Source of the DNA: Salinibacterium sp. SWN248
GTDB lineage: Bacteria; Actinomycetota; Actinomycetes; Actinomycetales; Microbacteriaceae
Length of the DNA: 64,000 bases
Assembly: GCF_015864575.1 (NCBI RefSeq)
Contig: NZ_JADYWW010000001.1
Coordinates: 62,001-126,000 of the forward strand
Direction of reading: 5' to 3'
Part shown: positions 45,008 through 53,477 of the stretch, piece after piece
Numbering within the stretch: position 1 is the stretch's first letter
How the letters are laid out: every line of letters begins with the position of its first letter
Program-made: the position numbers and the translations under genes
Notes under the pieces: model-generated
What the model saw: the letters and a program-made list of their open reading frames with translations, nothing else
Told to the model about the DNA's origin: nothing
The model's database searches: none

Positions 45008-45517
45008 TTACGGCAGCGGCATTGGCGAGATGTCGACGTCTACCGCCCCGAACGGGAAGGGGAAGAAGAACGTGCCGCCACCATCCCAGTCCATAATCGG
45101 AATCAGCGAAAACCAGACGTAACTGATGATCAGGGATGCGACCGCCAGAATGACGATGCCGGCGGCGGCACGGTCGAGATAGCGCACCGCGTCTGCAACC
45201 GTGTTCGCCCGGCGATGCACTGCGCGAATCGCAAGAATCGTGATGACAGCGATAGCGATGTAGATAATGCCGCTGGGCCCCAGAGTGAGAGAGATGCACT
45301 GCGGCACACCGTCGGTGACGTTGCCGTCCGCATCGAGTACGTCGCCGTCTCCGTTGAATCCGCCAGCACAATACCCTTTGCCCGCCGTAAGAAACGCGCC
45401 GTAACCGAACGCCGCGAGCGCCGCCGTGGTGATCAGTCGCTGGATGCGCGCCACGATTATCTTGGCCTGCGACAAGTCGGTCGACTCCACCGTCTCGGTC
45501 ATCGACTCCTGGGACAT
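45008..45517 (-). CDS. Small membrane protein, copy A of a tandem pair
   Basis: 169 residues: polar acidic head (SQESMTETVESTDLSQAK), three membrane segments (about 27-46, 82-102, 120-145), and an extracellular loop with two cysteines (KGYCAGGFNGDG...VPQC). The C-terminus ends in a Phe/Pro-rich stretch and GAVDVDIS. Family not recognised. Strong ribosome site (GAGGAGG) before ATG 45517. Closely related to copy B directly upstream. Confidence 0.75.
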   Translation of the reverse strand: MSQESMTETVESTDLSQAKIIVARIQRLITTAALAAFGYGAFLTAGKGYCAGGFNGDGDVLDADGNVTDGVPQCISLTLGPSGIIYIAIAVITILAIRAVHRRANTVADAVRYLDRAAAGIVILAVASLIISYVWFSLIPIMDWDGGGTFFFPFPFGAVDVDISPMPLP

Positions 45518-45550
45518 GGGAACCTCCTCGCGTTAATTCGTGGTCCCCCT

Positions 45551-45580
45551 AGGCTAGGGCGAAAGTCGAGAAAAAGTCGA
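45551..45580 (-). promoter_or_regulatory. Promoter of membrane protein copy A
   Basis: On the minus strand TCGACT (45575-45580), 18-base spacer, TAGCCT (45551-45556). The spacing and flanking sequence are conserved in front of copy B, which supports it being functional. Confidence 0.65.
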
Positions 45581-45681
45581 GCGCATCGATCAACTAACTC
45601 AGCTCTCGCAGCGCGGAGGTTCGTTGGGGCCGAGCACGACGACTCGATGCGCCGAAATCTTGAGGTCTACCGCGCCGAGGG

Positions 45682-46143
45682 TCACGGGAAGAGGAACGTG
45701 CCGCCGCCATCCCAGTCAGTGCTCGGAAGCAGCGAGAACCAGGCATAACTGATGACCAAGGATACGACCGTCAGAATGACAATGCCTGCGGCGGCACGGT
45801 CGAGATAGCGCATCGCGTCCGCAACCGTGCTTGCACGGCGCTTCACTGTGCGGATCGCAATAATTGTGGTGACAGCGATCGCGAAGTAGATGACGCCGCT
45901 GGGCGCCTGAGCCAGAGAGACGCACTGCGGCACGCTGACGACGACGTTGCGGTCCGCGTCGACAAAGCCGCCTTCGCCATTGAGCGCGGCCGCACAAATC
46001 CCCTTGCCCACGAGAAGAAATGCCCCGTAGCCGACCGTCGCGAGCGCCGCCGTGACAATAAGTTGTTGGGTACGCGCCACAATCACCTTGGCCTGCGACA
46101 GGTCGGCCGACTCCGCCACCTCGGTCATCGAGTCCTGTGACAT
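45682..46143 (-). CDS. Small membrane protein, copy B, C-terminus truncated by frameshift
   Basis: 153 residues, collinear with copy A (SQDSMTEVAESADLSQAK head, KGICAAALNGEGG...VPQC, DRAAAGIVIL) up to GGGTFLFP. There the frame hits TGA. In another frame the DNA goes on with LGAVDLKIS (down to a stop at 45599), matching copy A FGAVDVDIS, so a one-base indel has cut off the tail. The long upstream frame to 46251 is rejected because ATG 46143 aligns with copy A and follows GAGGA. Confidence 0.75.
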   Translation of the reverse strand: MSQDSMTEVAESADLSQAKVIVARTQQLIVTAALATVGYGAFLLVGKGICAAALNGEGGFVDADRNVVVSVPQCVSLAQAPSGVIYFAIAVTTIIAIRTVKRRASTVADAMRYLDRAAAGIVILTVVSLVISYAWFSLLPSTDWDGGGTFLFP

Positions 46144-46186
46144 GAGAAAATCCTCGCGATCGAACGTAAGCCCCTTCCCCGGCCTT

Positions 46187-46216
46187 AGGTTAGGCCGAAA
46201 GCCGAGAAAATGTCGA
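46187..46216 (-). promoter_or_regulatory. Promoter of membrane protein copy B
   Basis: On the minus strand TCGACA (46211-46216), 18-base spacer, TAACCT (46187-46192), equivalent to the copy A promoter. Confidence 0.65.
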
Positions 46217-46287
46217 GCGACTAACGGGCAAGCGACAATTAATCGCCTCAAACTTGGACAGCCATAGTGCAGTCAGACATGTACTGA

Positions 46288-46303
46288 GTAGGGGCAACCC
46301 TAC
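46288..46303 (+). promoter_or_regulatory. Leader hairpin with GCAA tetraloop
   Basis: GTAGGG-GCAA-CCCTAC, a 6-bp stem closed by a GNRA loop, 15 bases before a small open frame. It could be a leader element or a small RNA part. Confidence 0.4.
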
Positions 46304-46318
46304 GAAGCGGAGAACGTG

Positions 46319-46444
46319 ATGGACCGAATAACAGAACTGCTCAACGCGAGCGCACAGCTCAGTAAACGCCGTTCCGCCCAGCCGCGTTCTGCGATGCGGG
46401 GCGCAACGCGGGCCCCCACCGGCGCCACTTATCGGAATGCTTGA
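46319..46444 (+). CDS. Possible 41-residue small protein
   Basis: ATG 46319 follows GCGGAGAAC. The product, MDRITELLNASAQLSKRR then an Arg/Ala-rich tail ending TYRNA, has an amphipathic start and a strongly basic remainder. It fills the only room between the duplicated membrane genes and the next convergent gene, whose end it overlaps by 16 bases. No homology known to me; may be spurious. Confidence 0.3.
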   Translation: MDRITELLNASAQLSKRRSAQPRSAMRGATRAPTGATYRNA

Positions 46445-46857
46445 CGAGCGAAGATAAGGCTTTCCTCGATAATCGACACCACGGCATCCACCTCGTTGAT
46501 TGATCGCGGCCCGTAGATAAGAAACTCTGTGCCGAAGTCCTCATACTGGTGCGGCTCACCCCACCCCAATCTGGCGAGCTCGTGGCCCCTCTCAGCCGGG
46601 AGGCACAGATGAAGACTCGTGTCAGAGACCCCATGGAGGTGGACAGGCTCCAGGCGCTGGCCGGGTGCTAGCGACGTCTCGGGGGCGCGCTCGGGGTGCT
46701 TATCGCCGAAAAACACCGCACGCGAGGATGCCGGAGAGACTTGGCTGTGGCCTTCAACGACGTGAGGTAGAGCGAAGGTTCGCTGCACCAGCAGCCCCCA
46801 AAGTTCCGGCGTCGAACACTGAGTGAGTTGGGTTTGTGGGCCGACGCTGGACACCAT
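46429..46857 (-). CDS. Luciferase-domain (DUF5519-like) protein
   Basis: 142 residues. The second half has the pattern of the small luciferase/phospholipase-domain proteins: VHLHGVSDTSLHLCLPAERGHELARLGWGEPHQYE, then IYGPRSINEVDAVVSIIEESL. Biochemical role unknown. The frame is open back to 46962, but that overlaps the upstream gene; ATG 46857 is the sensible start. Probably co-transcribed with the preceding small gene. Confidence 0.65.
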   Translation of the reverse strand: MVSSVGPQTQLTQCSTPELWGLLVQRTFALPHVVEGHSQVSPASSRAVFFGDKHPERAPETSLAPGQRLEPVHLHGVSDTSLHLCLPAERGHELARLGWGEPHQYEDFGTEFLIYGPRSINEVDAVVSIIEESLIFARQAFR

Positions 46858-46901
46858 GGGGCGCTCACCGACGCGCGGCACGACAAGCACGGGCCGTCTC
46901 C

Positions 46902-47105
46902 CTACTCGGTGTATTCGATCGCCGCGAGAAGCTGGATGTTTTGCGAAAAGATGCCAGCCCACATGCTGGTCGAGCGCTGTGTCAGCGCCGTGACGCGAAC
47001 GTCGGGATATTCGGCCAGCTTCTCCCGCAGTGCCGCCGCCGCGGCCTCCATGTCAGTGCCGGGGACGGTGACGGTGATCAACTGGCGACCCAAAAAATTA
47101 GACAT
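46902..47105 (-). CDS. Hypothetical small protein
   Basis: 67 residues, predicted alpha/beta (QLITVTVPGTDMEAAAAALREKL, DVRVTALTQ, IQLLAAIEYTE). Not recognised. TAACCT (47112-47117) lies exactly 6 bases before ATG 47105, a leaderless start. The downstream luciferase-domain gene begins 44 bases after its stop. Confidence 0.6.
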   Translation of the reverse strand: MSNFLGRQLITVTVPGTDMEAAAAALREKLAEYPDVRVTALTQRSTSMWAGIFSQNIQLLAAIEYTE

Positions 47106-47616
47106 ACGCTCAGGTTACGTGAGCGATAGTCGCAACGCTAGGCACCCCATAGCCCTCGGTGAACCGTTTTGTCTACCCACCCAGAAGGCGAGCGGGCAGC
47201 CACGGGTAGACCAGTTTGTCCACCGTGTTAGCGGAGCCCGGCGCCATGAACCGCTCCAAACCGCGAAATTGCCTCCCAGATCACCCTCACTGCGGCCCTC
47301 GCATTTCTTGCGTGTAGACCACTTGCGGGCAGCTAAGAGTCTTCTGAGAAAAAACCACTTAGAAAACATCCCCGGAATTCCGGAGTTTCGCTCGATACCA
47401 CTTTCTGTGGCTCTTTTGCCCTCGGCACCTCGCCGATAGTGTTTCGCCGTATCGCGGGTGGCCGATCACCACGCGTCGATTCGCTTTACCCGGATCACCC
47501 TGCACGACCCGGATTACCCTGCACGACCCGTCTTACCCGATTCACTAGCCTTACCCGGCTTACCTGCACGGCCCGATTTACCCTTTCACCCTCCGAACTC
47601 GAATCTGGAGAGTTTC
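47106..47616. other. 511-base intergenic region upstream of the cell-wall-binding protein
   Basis: No convincing gene on either strand. It contains an 8-bp inverted repeat GTCTACCC/GGGTAGAC (47171-47178 and 47204-47211), a perfect palindrome CCGGAATTCCGG (47372-47383), and a run of degenerate 18-19-bp direct repeats (47491-47573) close to the next start. Probably a long regulated leader. Confidence 0.6.
47491..47573 (+). repeat. Degenerate 18-19-bp tandem repeats in the leader
   Basis: CGGATCACCCTGCACGACC (47491-47509) is followed directly by CGGATTACCCTGCACGACC (47510-47528), one base different; a third, CGGCTTACCTGCACGGCC, is at 47556-47573. They are rich in C on the plus strand and poor in G, as an unstructured leader would be. 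Confidence 0.6.
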
Positions 47617-50388
47617 ATGTTGTTGACCCATAAATTTCCGCCAGCCCAAAAACGGTTTGACTCCGTTGCGGCACACACGAAGAAGCCGCTTGCGGTCGCA
47701 TCCACGATGCTGTTAGCGATCGGTATCTCTGTAACCAGTGCGATTCCTGCCACCGCATCGCCCGCCCCAGCGGGCACCACCGAGGTGTGCAGCGCAGTAA
47801 CCCAGGGCCCGGTCGCCACTAACCAGATCTCGCAGGGCTGGACATTCGCCGACACTCGCGCCACTGGCCACAACGACTTCACCGCGGCTGGCCTCCACGT
47901 CTGGACCGAGGGTGCAATCTCCTCCGACAAGGCCGCCGCCTACAAGAGCGTCGACATTGCTCTCACGGATGTCGGCATCCCCGCCTTGCACCTGGGCGCA
48001 ACGACAGGAACTCAACCAAGCCTTCAGCTGATCACTGACTTCAACAACGATGGCACCGCTGACGGAATCCTCGTCGGCGAACCCGCGGCGTACCCGGGCG
48101 GCGGATACTGGGTTCCCAACAGTGCAGCAACCTTCGTGAAAGATGCCGCACCATCACATGCTGGCGGCCACGGAAGCGCTAACCACGGAACGCTCGACGA
48201 ATGGCTCGTGCCGTTCCCCGATGCTCGCGTGCTGCAGATCGGCTACAGCCTTGGCTCGGGCGTTCATGGGGATGCCATCATCGAATCCGTCGAGGTCGGC
48301 TGCGTCAACTACGCCTTTGGCATCGACGACGCCTATGCCGCCACCACCACTGTTCAGGTGACGGATGTCGACATCGCGCCGTTCGAGGACAGCAATCCGG
48401 TCTCGCCGACGTACAACTACGACACCTGGCATGAAGGTTACAACAACGCCACCCGGGCCTACTCAACCGAGGCAGATGGTCTTCACTTCGGAGACCCCAC
48501 GCCGTCGCAAGTCATGTTGGGAACCCCCGGCGCTGTCTCCGCAGTTGAGTTGGAAGCACTCTTGACGAGCGCAAGCATCACTGCGCTCAACGGCAACGTG
48601 ACCTTTCAGGTTCCGGTGACGTACGGCACGAACAACACCTTCACGACCCTCCGTTCCGAGTTCCTCGCCGTCGGCGCCGAGTCACACTTCTCGGTCTCCG
48701 ATAACTGGAACTCCAGCAAACCGTTCAAGAACAACAACGGCACTACGTACACTCCGTCGAATGCACCCACGATCGCCGACATCGTCGCGTTCATGGGAGC
48801 GCAGGGCAACATCACGCTGCTCGGCTTCGGAGTGCAGGCAAGCCACGCTGCCATCGTGCAGGATCTCGTCTTCAATGACACGAAGTACACCTTCGCTCCG
48901 ACGGGTCTCGAAGCAACCACGAAGCATGTCTACGTTCTCGAAAACGAGATTGCACTGTTTGAAGACAGCGATCCAGCTTCGTCGGGTTACAACTACACCG
49001 ACTGGCACGAGGGCTACAACAACGCGACTCAGTCGTTCTCCGTCGAGAATGATGCCCTGAAGCTGGGCGACCCGTCACACTCTCAAGCCCTCAAGGGCTT
49101 GGAGACACCGCTCGACGGTAGCGAGCTGTACACCCAGCTCACCGAGCACGCTGCGATTACCGTCGACAGCGGCACCGTCACCTACCAGGTCGCGTTCACT
49201 CACGATGGCCCCATCGGCTGGGGCACGCTGCGGTCAACCAGCTTGAGCGCGGGCACCCACACGTTCTCGCTCTCCGACTCGTGGGTCTCGAGCAAGGCAA
49301 TCGGTAGCTCCATCAGCGCGAACACGATGTACCCGCTGGGCGACATCCTCGATGCCTTGATCGAGCAAGGCGACGCAAAGGCCGCGGGCTTCGGTGTCCA
49401 AGCCGATCACGCCGCACAGATCTCGAGCATCACGTGGGGAGACACCGAGTACACGTTCGGCCCCAAGCCGCCGCCCGTTGTTCCGACCGTGACGCGCCTT
49501 GCCGGTAGCAACCGCTACGAGACCGCCGCTCGAATCGCTCAAGAGTGGACCAGCGCATCCGTCGTCTACATCGCGACCGGACGCGGCTTTGCTGACGCTC
49601 TGAGCGCGGGCCCCGCTGCAACATTCAACAACGCACCGCTGTTGCTGACGGACCCGAACTCGCTGAGCTCCGCCACGAAGGCAGAGCTCGTGCGACTGCA
49701 GCCCAGTCAGATCATCATCGTCGGTGGCTCTGGTGCAGTATCGGATGCCGTGAAAGCCAAGATCGGGATTCTCTCGTTCGCCTCCACCGTCACGCGCATC
49801 GGCGGAATCGACCGCTTCGAGACATCACGGATGCTCGCTGAAGCAACGTTCCCCGCCGGAACCGTCAACTCTGCCTACGTGGCCAACGGCTACAACTTCC
49901 CGGACGCGTTGACGGCGAGCCCCGCGGCCGGCGCCTTCAACGGCCCCGTGCTGTTGATTCGCGGAAGCGCGAGTACAGTCGACTCCACCACTCTGGCATT
50001 GCTCCACACGCTTGGCGTGGACACCGTCAAGATTGCGGGAGGCGGCGGCGTTGTCACCGACAGCATCGTGACCCACTTGGGCACAGAGTTCCCCGACGTC
50101 ACCCGCAACGGTGATGCCAACCGCTACTCAACCGCCGTCGCCATCAACGTTGACCAGTTCACCTCGGTATCAACGGTGTATCTGGCAACAGGAGGCAACT
50201 TCGCGGATGCTCTGGCCGGAGCCTCCCTTGCTGGCTCGCAGAACGCGCCGCTGTTCCTCAGCCGCGCGAACTGCATCCCGCACTACGTGATGACTGCCAT
50301 TACCGACCTAGGCGCCACGAACGTTGTGCTGCTGGGCGGCACAGGGGTGCTCGGTTCCGGAGTAGCAAACCTCACGGTCTGTAGCTAG
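47617..50388 (+). CDS. Secreted protein with duplicated novel domain and three CWB2 repeats
   Basis: 923 residues. A signal peptide (residues about 1-48, ending PATASPAP) is followed by a long beta-rich part. This contains two clear copies of a module of about 175 residues, starting IAPFEDSNPVSPTYNYDTWHEG and IALFEDSDPASSGYNYTDWHEG and ending with DLVFNDTKYTF / SITWGDTEYTF, and a more distant first copy (GWTFADTRATGHNDF). The C-terminal 300 residues are three cell-wall-binding type 2 repeats (VTRLAGSNRYETA, VTRIGGIDRFETS, VTRNGDANRYSTA), which hold S-layer-like proteins on the wall. The ATG 47617 follows GGAGAG; the upstream in-frame start at 47458 would add 53 residues with no signal character. 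Confidence 0.9.
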   Translation: MLLTHKFPPAQKRFDSVAAHTKKPLAVASTMLLAIGISVTSAIPATASPAPAGTTEVCSAVTQGPVATNQISQGWTFADTRATGHNDFTAAGLHVWTEGAISSDKAAAYKSVDIALTDVGIPALHLGATTGTQPSLQLITDFNNDGTADGILVGEPAAYPGGGYWVPNSAATFVKDAAPSHAGGHGSANHGTLDEWLVPFPDARVLQIGYSLGSGVHGDAIIESVEVGCVNYAFGIDDAYAATTTVQVTDVDIAPFEDSNPVSPTYNYDTWHEGYNNATRAYSTEADGLHFGDPTPSQVMLGTPGAVSAVELEALLTSASITALNGNVTFQVPVTYGTNNTFTTLRSEFLAVGAESHFSVSDNWNSSKPFKNNNGTTYTPSNAPTIADIVAFMGAQGNITLLGFGVQASHAAIVQDLVFNDTKYTFAPTGLEATTKHVYVLENEIALFEDSDPASSGYNYTDWHEGYNNATQSFSVENDALKLGDPSHSQALKGLETPLDGSELYTQLTEHAAITVDSGTVTYQVAFTHDGPIGWGTLRSTSLSAGTHTFSLSDSWVSSKAIGSSISANTMYPLGDILDALIEQGDAKAAGFGVQADHAAQISSITWGDTEYTFGPKPPPVVPTVTRLAGSNRYETAARIAQEWTSASVVYIATGRGFADALSAGPAATFNNAPLLLTDPNSLSSATKAELVRLQPSQIIIVGGSGAVSDAVKAKIGILSFASTVTRIGGIDRFETSRMLAEATFPAGTVNSAYVANGYNFPDALTASPAAGAFNGPVLLIRGSASTVDSTTLALLHTLGVDTVKIAGGGGVVTDSIVTHLGTEFPDVTRNGDANRYSTAVAINVDQFTSVSTVYLATGGNFADALAGASLAGSQNAPLFLSRANCIPHYVMTAITDLGATNVVLLGGTGVLGSGVANLTVCS

Positions 50389-50405
50389 TCCTCCGAGAAC
50401 GAATA

Positions 50406-50446
50406 AGAGTGAGTGCGGCCCGCGAAATGCAGGCCGCACTCACTCT
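50406..50446. terminator. Terminator hairpin after the cell-wall-binding gene
   Basis: 15-bp perfect inverted repeat (50406-50420 and 50432-50446), 11-base loop, between convergent genes. Confidence 0.8.
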
Positions 50447-50486
50447 GTGGTTAATACGTCAGGTTCTCAGATCCACGTGAGCTCGA

Positions 50487-51584
50487 TCACAAACGCGCAA
50501 TCGGATGCCAGCGCAGCGTTCGCTCATCCCGCATCCAGCTCGTCTCCGAGAACTCACCGCGCACGACGTCGGTCAGCCAATAGGTCTCGTCCGGGTTCCA
50601 CCCGGCGATGACGCTCGCGACATCATCGTCGACAGGGATGGCAATGCCCGCCGAGGAAAGGTAGGCGGCGACAGAAAGGTGCACCGCGTCGTAGTCGCGG
50701 GCGACCAGCGACCAGTTCGGCATCATCCATTCTCCGATGCGGCCCGTCGTTTGGTACCAGTCATGACGTCGACCCGCCGTGACACTGAGCGGATAGGAGC
50801 GGCACAGTTCGGCCCAGGATTCGGAGCCGAGAATCTCGAAAACCCGCACCGTCGGCGCATAGTGCACACGCTGGGCATCGGCCGGTTCGCTGTCGAGACG
50901 ATCCTCAACCAACCACACGCCAACGGGCCCTGCCTCCGGCACAGCGCGCGTTGTCACCGCAGGATCGTCCGGCGGCCGAGACCACCACGTGCCCGACAAG
51001 GCCGCGGTGGCATCGCTCGGGCGATCGCGAACCGCAATCCGTTCTTCTTCCACCGCTGCGGTATGCCACTGCTTGAGCGCCAGTGCAGCCACGGGCGGCG
51101 GCGGCCGCTGAAGGAAGAGATCCCGGAACGTGACAGCCCACTGCTCGGTGGCAATAGACGAACTCAACCATGTCGCCGAGGGCGATGCCACAGTGTGCTC
51201 AGCGATGCGCTGGAGTGGGGTGGCGAGCCGGGCATCCGACAACAACTCGTCGGAGCCATCAGGCTCTTGCCAGTAGCGCGCACTGTCGACCGAGATGGCG
51301 AGAGCTTCGAGAAGATCTGCGGAACTCAAGTCGGTGAGCGGGATCGCGTTGAGAGCGTCCACAATTTCCTCAACCGAAGGCTCAGGAAGGGGCCTTGGGG
51401 CGCCCCAGCCGAACATGGTTCCGCCCTGGCCCCGCGCAGTCTCTAGGTTGTAAGTCGCATAAAAAAGCAGCTCCCCGAGCGCGGCAACCTGAGGAATATC
51501 GCTGCGCGGATCGAGGCACGCCACGGCCAGGCAGAGACGGCGACCGCGTGGTCCCGAGAGCAGAGTGCGAGCATCCAGAGGCAT
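50487..51584 (-). CDS. Conserved hypothetical protein
   Basis: 365 residues, no signal peptide or membrane segment; rich in Trp and acidic residues (SGTWWSRPPDDP, WMMPNWSLVARDYDAVHLS, IAGWNPDETYWLTDVVRGEFSETSW). The end looks like a compact domain that recognises a time- or position-dependent state, but I know no function. TAGCCT (51591-51596) lies exactly 6 bases before ATG 51584, so the mRNA is probably leaderless. Confidence 0.7.
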   Translation of the reverse strand: MPLDARTLLSGPRGRRLCLAVACLDPRSDIPQVAALGELLFYATYNLETARGQGGTMFGWGAPRPLPEPSVEEIVDALNAIPLTDLSSADLLEALAISVDSARYWQEPDGSDELLSDARLATPLQRIAEHTVASPSATWLSSSIATEQWAVTFRDLFLQRPPPPVAALALKQWHTAAVEEERIAVRDRPSDATAALSGTWWSRPPDDPAVTTRAVPEAGPVGVWLVEDRLDSEPADAQRVHYAPTVRVFEILGSESWAELCRSYPLSVTAGRRHDWYQTTGRIGEWMMPNWSLVARDYDAVHLSVAAYLSSAGIAIPVDDDVASVIAGWNPDETYWLTDVVRGEFSETSWMRDERTLRWHPIARL

Positions 51585-51695
51585 GGCATCAGGCTAAGCG
51601 GCAGGACCCGCAAAGTGAATAGTCGCAACGCCCACACCTCCCGCGGCCCGTTGAAAGCCCTTACATTTGCTGCCACCCGTGGCTAGCCTGAGGTT

Positions 51696-52007
51696 ATGAA
51701 CGAACACGAGCACGCGAAAGGCGAGGATGAAACGTCTGGCCCTGGAGGCTACGTCGGATTCATCGATTGGCTGAACGAAAAACTGTTTCCGATTCTGGGC
51801 ATACCTGACCTGGGGCCATACGAGGCAGTCGTCGAGAAGGTTGCGGATGCAGTGTGTCCCGTGTGCGGGCGGCCGATATCTGAGCACTTCATCGACCATT
51901 CCACACCGAACACAATTCTCAACTGCCCCATTGAGCACAAACCGCAGCCGGTGGATAACTCACCACTGAACGAACTCGGGATGGACATCCCTTCCACCGA
52001 CAACTAA
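51696..52007 (+). CDS. Hypothetical small protein with CxxC
   Basis: 103 residues, acidic; NEKLFPILGIPDLGPYE then VADAVCPVCGRPISEHFIDHS, a likely zinc-binding patch (Cys-x2-Cys, His, His), and a further Cys. Not recognised. TAGCCT (51684-51689) stands 6 bases before the ATG. Divergent from the preceding gene, 111 bases apart. Confidence 0.65.
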   Translation: MNEHEHAKGEDETSGPGGYVGFIDWLNEKLFPILGIPDLGPYEAVVEKVADAVCPVCGRPISEHFIDHSTPNTILNCPIEHKPQPVDNSPLNELGMDIPSTDN

Positions 52008-52048
52008 TCCGGTCGATGGTGCGCTAGCACTGTCTTACAGTGGGGATT

Positions 52049-53023
52049 ATGGCATCCGATATTTCCTCGCGGCCGGCGACAGCACAGCCCATCGTGACCC
52101 TCACGATCAATCCTGCCCTCGACATCAGCACGTCGACTCCGCGGGTAATCAAGGATCACAAGATGCGCTGTGGCCCCAGCCGGATCGACCCTGGCGGGGG
52201 CGGCGTCAATGTGGCGCGTACGATCCATAAACTCGGCGGCGGCGCGCTCGCCATTTACGCTGCGGGTGGACTCACCGGGGCTACCTACCGCCAGTTGCTC
52301 GAGGCGGAAGGCGTGCCCAGTCTCGCGGTGCCCATCGCCGGCACAACGCGGGAGAGTTTCACTGTTGACGAGAACGAGTCGAGTGAGCAGTTTCGTTTTG
52401 TGCTGCAAGGCCCTGAGTTTTCTGAAGCCGAGTGGCGAAGCTGTCTCGCAACCCTCGAAGGCTCGATCATTCCCGGGGGCTACGTCGTGGCTAGCGGCAG
52501 CCTGCCGCCCGGAGTGCCCACAGATTTCTACGCCCAAGTCGCGCGCCTGGCTCACCGCCGCGGTGCACGCTCGATCGTTGACACCTCTGGCGAGGCGCTC
52601 ACGGATGCCCTCGCCGAGGGCGTTTATCTCGTGAAGCCAAGCCTGCGCGAACTGAGCGAACTTGTCGGCAGAGAGCTCACCAGCGAGCAGAGTGAAGTGG
52701 ATGCCGCCGCCGAGCTCGTCACGCGCGGCTCCGCTCAGCTCGTTGCTCTCACTCTGGGCGAAGCAGGCGCTGTGCTTGCATCGGCTGCTGGCGTCATCCG
52801 CTTACCAGTTCCTCAGGTGCGAGTACAGAGTGCCGTTGGTGCGGGCGATGCGTTTCTTGGGGCGTTCGTGTGGCGACTGTCACAGGGGCGCGATCCGGAG
52901 ACTGCGTTTCGTTCTGCCGTTGCGGCAGGCAGCGCAACGGCAGCGAAGCCAGCAACCGAGATGTGTGCCCTCACCGAGGTGGAGGCCCTCGAAAAGCTCC
53001 TCCCCGAGGCCACGCGTTACTAG
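52049..53023 (+). CDS. pfkB: 6-phosphofructokinase/1-phosphofructokinase family kinase (PfkB)
   Basis: 324 residues of the ribokinase/PfkB family, similar along its length to E. coli PfkB: LTINPALDIS, MRCGPSRIDPGGGGVNVAR, ASGSLPPGV, LVKPSLRELSELVGRELT and the catalytic SAVGAGDAFLGAF. It phosphorylates a hexose phosphate, probably fructose-6-phosphate. TACAGT (52036-52041) is 7 bases before ATG 52049, a possible leaderless start. Confidence 0.9.
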   Translation: MASDISSRPATAQPIVTLTINPALDISTSTPRVIKDHKMRCGPSRIDPGGGGVNVARTIHKLGGGALAIYAAGGLTGATYRQLLEAEGVPSLAVPIAGTTRESFTVDENESSEQFRFVLQGPEFSEAEWRSCLATLEGSIIPGGYVVASGSLPPGVPTDFYAQVARLAHRRGARSIVDTSGEALTDALAEGVYLVKPSLRELSELVGRELTSEQSEVDAAAELVTRGSAQLVALTLGEAGAVLASAAGVIRLPVPQVRVQSAVGAGDAFLGAFVWRLSQGRDPETAFRSAVAAGSATAAKPATEMCALTEVEALEKLLPEATRY

Positions 53024-53071
53024 TTGTGAATAGCCCCGGTTGCCTCAGAACCCCGTGTGAGAGAATCAACC

Positions 53072-53467
53072 ATGGCTGAATCGTGGCGTCGCACACCGAC
53101 CGAAAGTCCTGTCACTTTTGAGATCGACACTGCGGCATCCGTTCCTCCGTTTGAGCAGATCAAAGCTCAAGCTATCGCTCAGATCACGAACGGTGAGCTT
53201 CTTGCTGGCACCAAGCTTGCGACTGTGCGCCAACTGGCCACCGACCTTGGCATCGCGCCCAACACGGTGGCGCGGGCCTACCGCGAGCTCGAGGCCGACG
53301 GTTTTCTGCACTCGCGTGGCCGCAACGGCACCGTCGTAAAAGCCCAGCCCGGCGATGCCGCAGCGCTTCTCCAACTTGAGGCCCGGGCCTACGCCAACCG
53401 CGCAGCCGAGCTCGGCATCAGCACGGACGAAGCACAGCGTTTCGTCGCTATCGCCCTCAAGGGTTAG
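53072..53467 (+). CDS. GntR-family regulator, YtrA subgroup
   Basis: 131 residues: a GntR helix-turn-helix (PPFEQIKAQAIAQI, LATVRQLATDLGIAPNTVARAYRELEADGFL) and a short helical tail (LGISTDEAQRFVAIAL), the YtrA layout. YtrA-type regulators usually govern ABC transporters, but none is directly adjacent on this strand. It is 48 bases downstream of pfkB. Confidence 0.9.
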   Translation: MAESWRRTPTESPVTFEIDTAASVPPFEQIKAQAIAQITNGELLAGTKLATVRQLATDLGIAPNTVARAYRELEADGFLHSRGRNGTVVKAQPGDAAALLQLEARAYANRAAELGISTDEAQRFVAIALKG

Positions 53468-53477
53468 TCAGCCAGAA

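Larger units (their letters stand above)
45008..46216. repeat. Tandem gene duplication including promoters
   Basis: Two head-to-tail units, 45008-45580 and 45599-46216, each with the same promoter, leader and coding frame. Only coding ends have diverged by frameshift. Confidence 0.75.

Noticed and set aside
43967-45748. 593-residue plus-strand frame across the MFS and membrane protein genes
   Set aside because: Low-complexity Arg/Asp/Gly text typical of antisense frames; crosses two well-supported minus-strand genes.
47458-47616. N-terminal extension of the cell-wall-binding protein
   Set aside because: The 53 extra residues are Pro/Leu repeats from the tandem-repeat DNA and would bury the signal peptide; ATG 47617 has a ribosome site.
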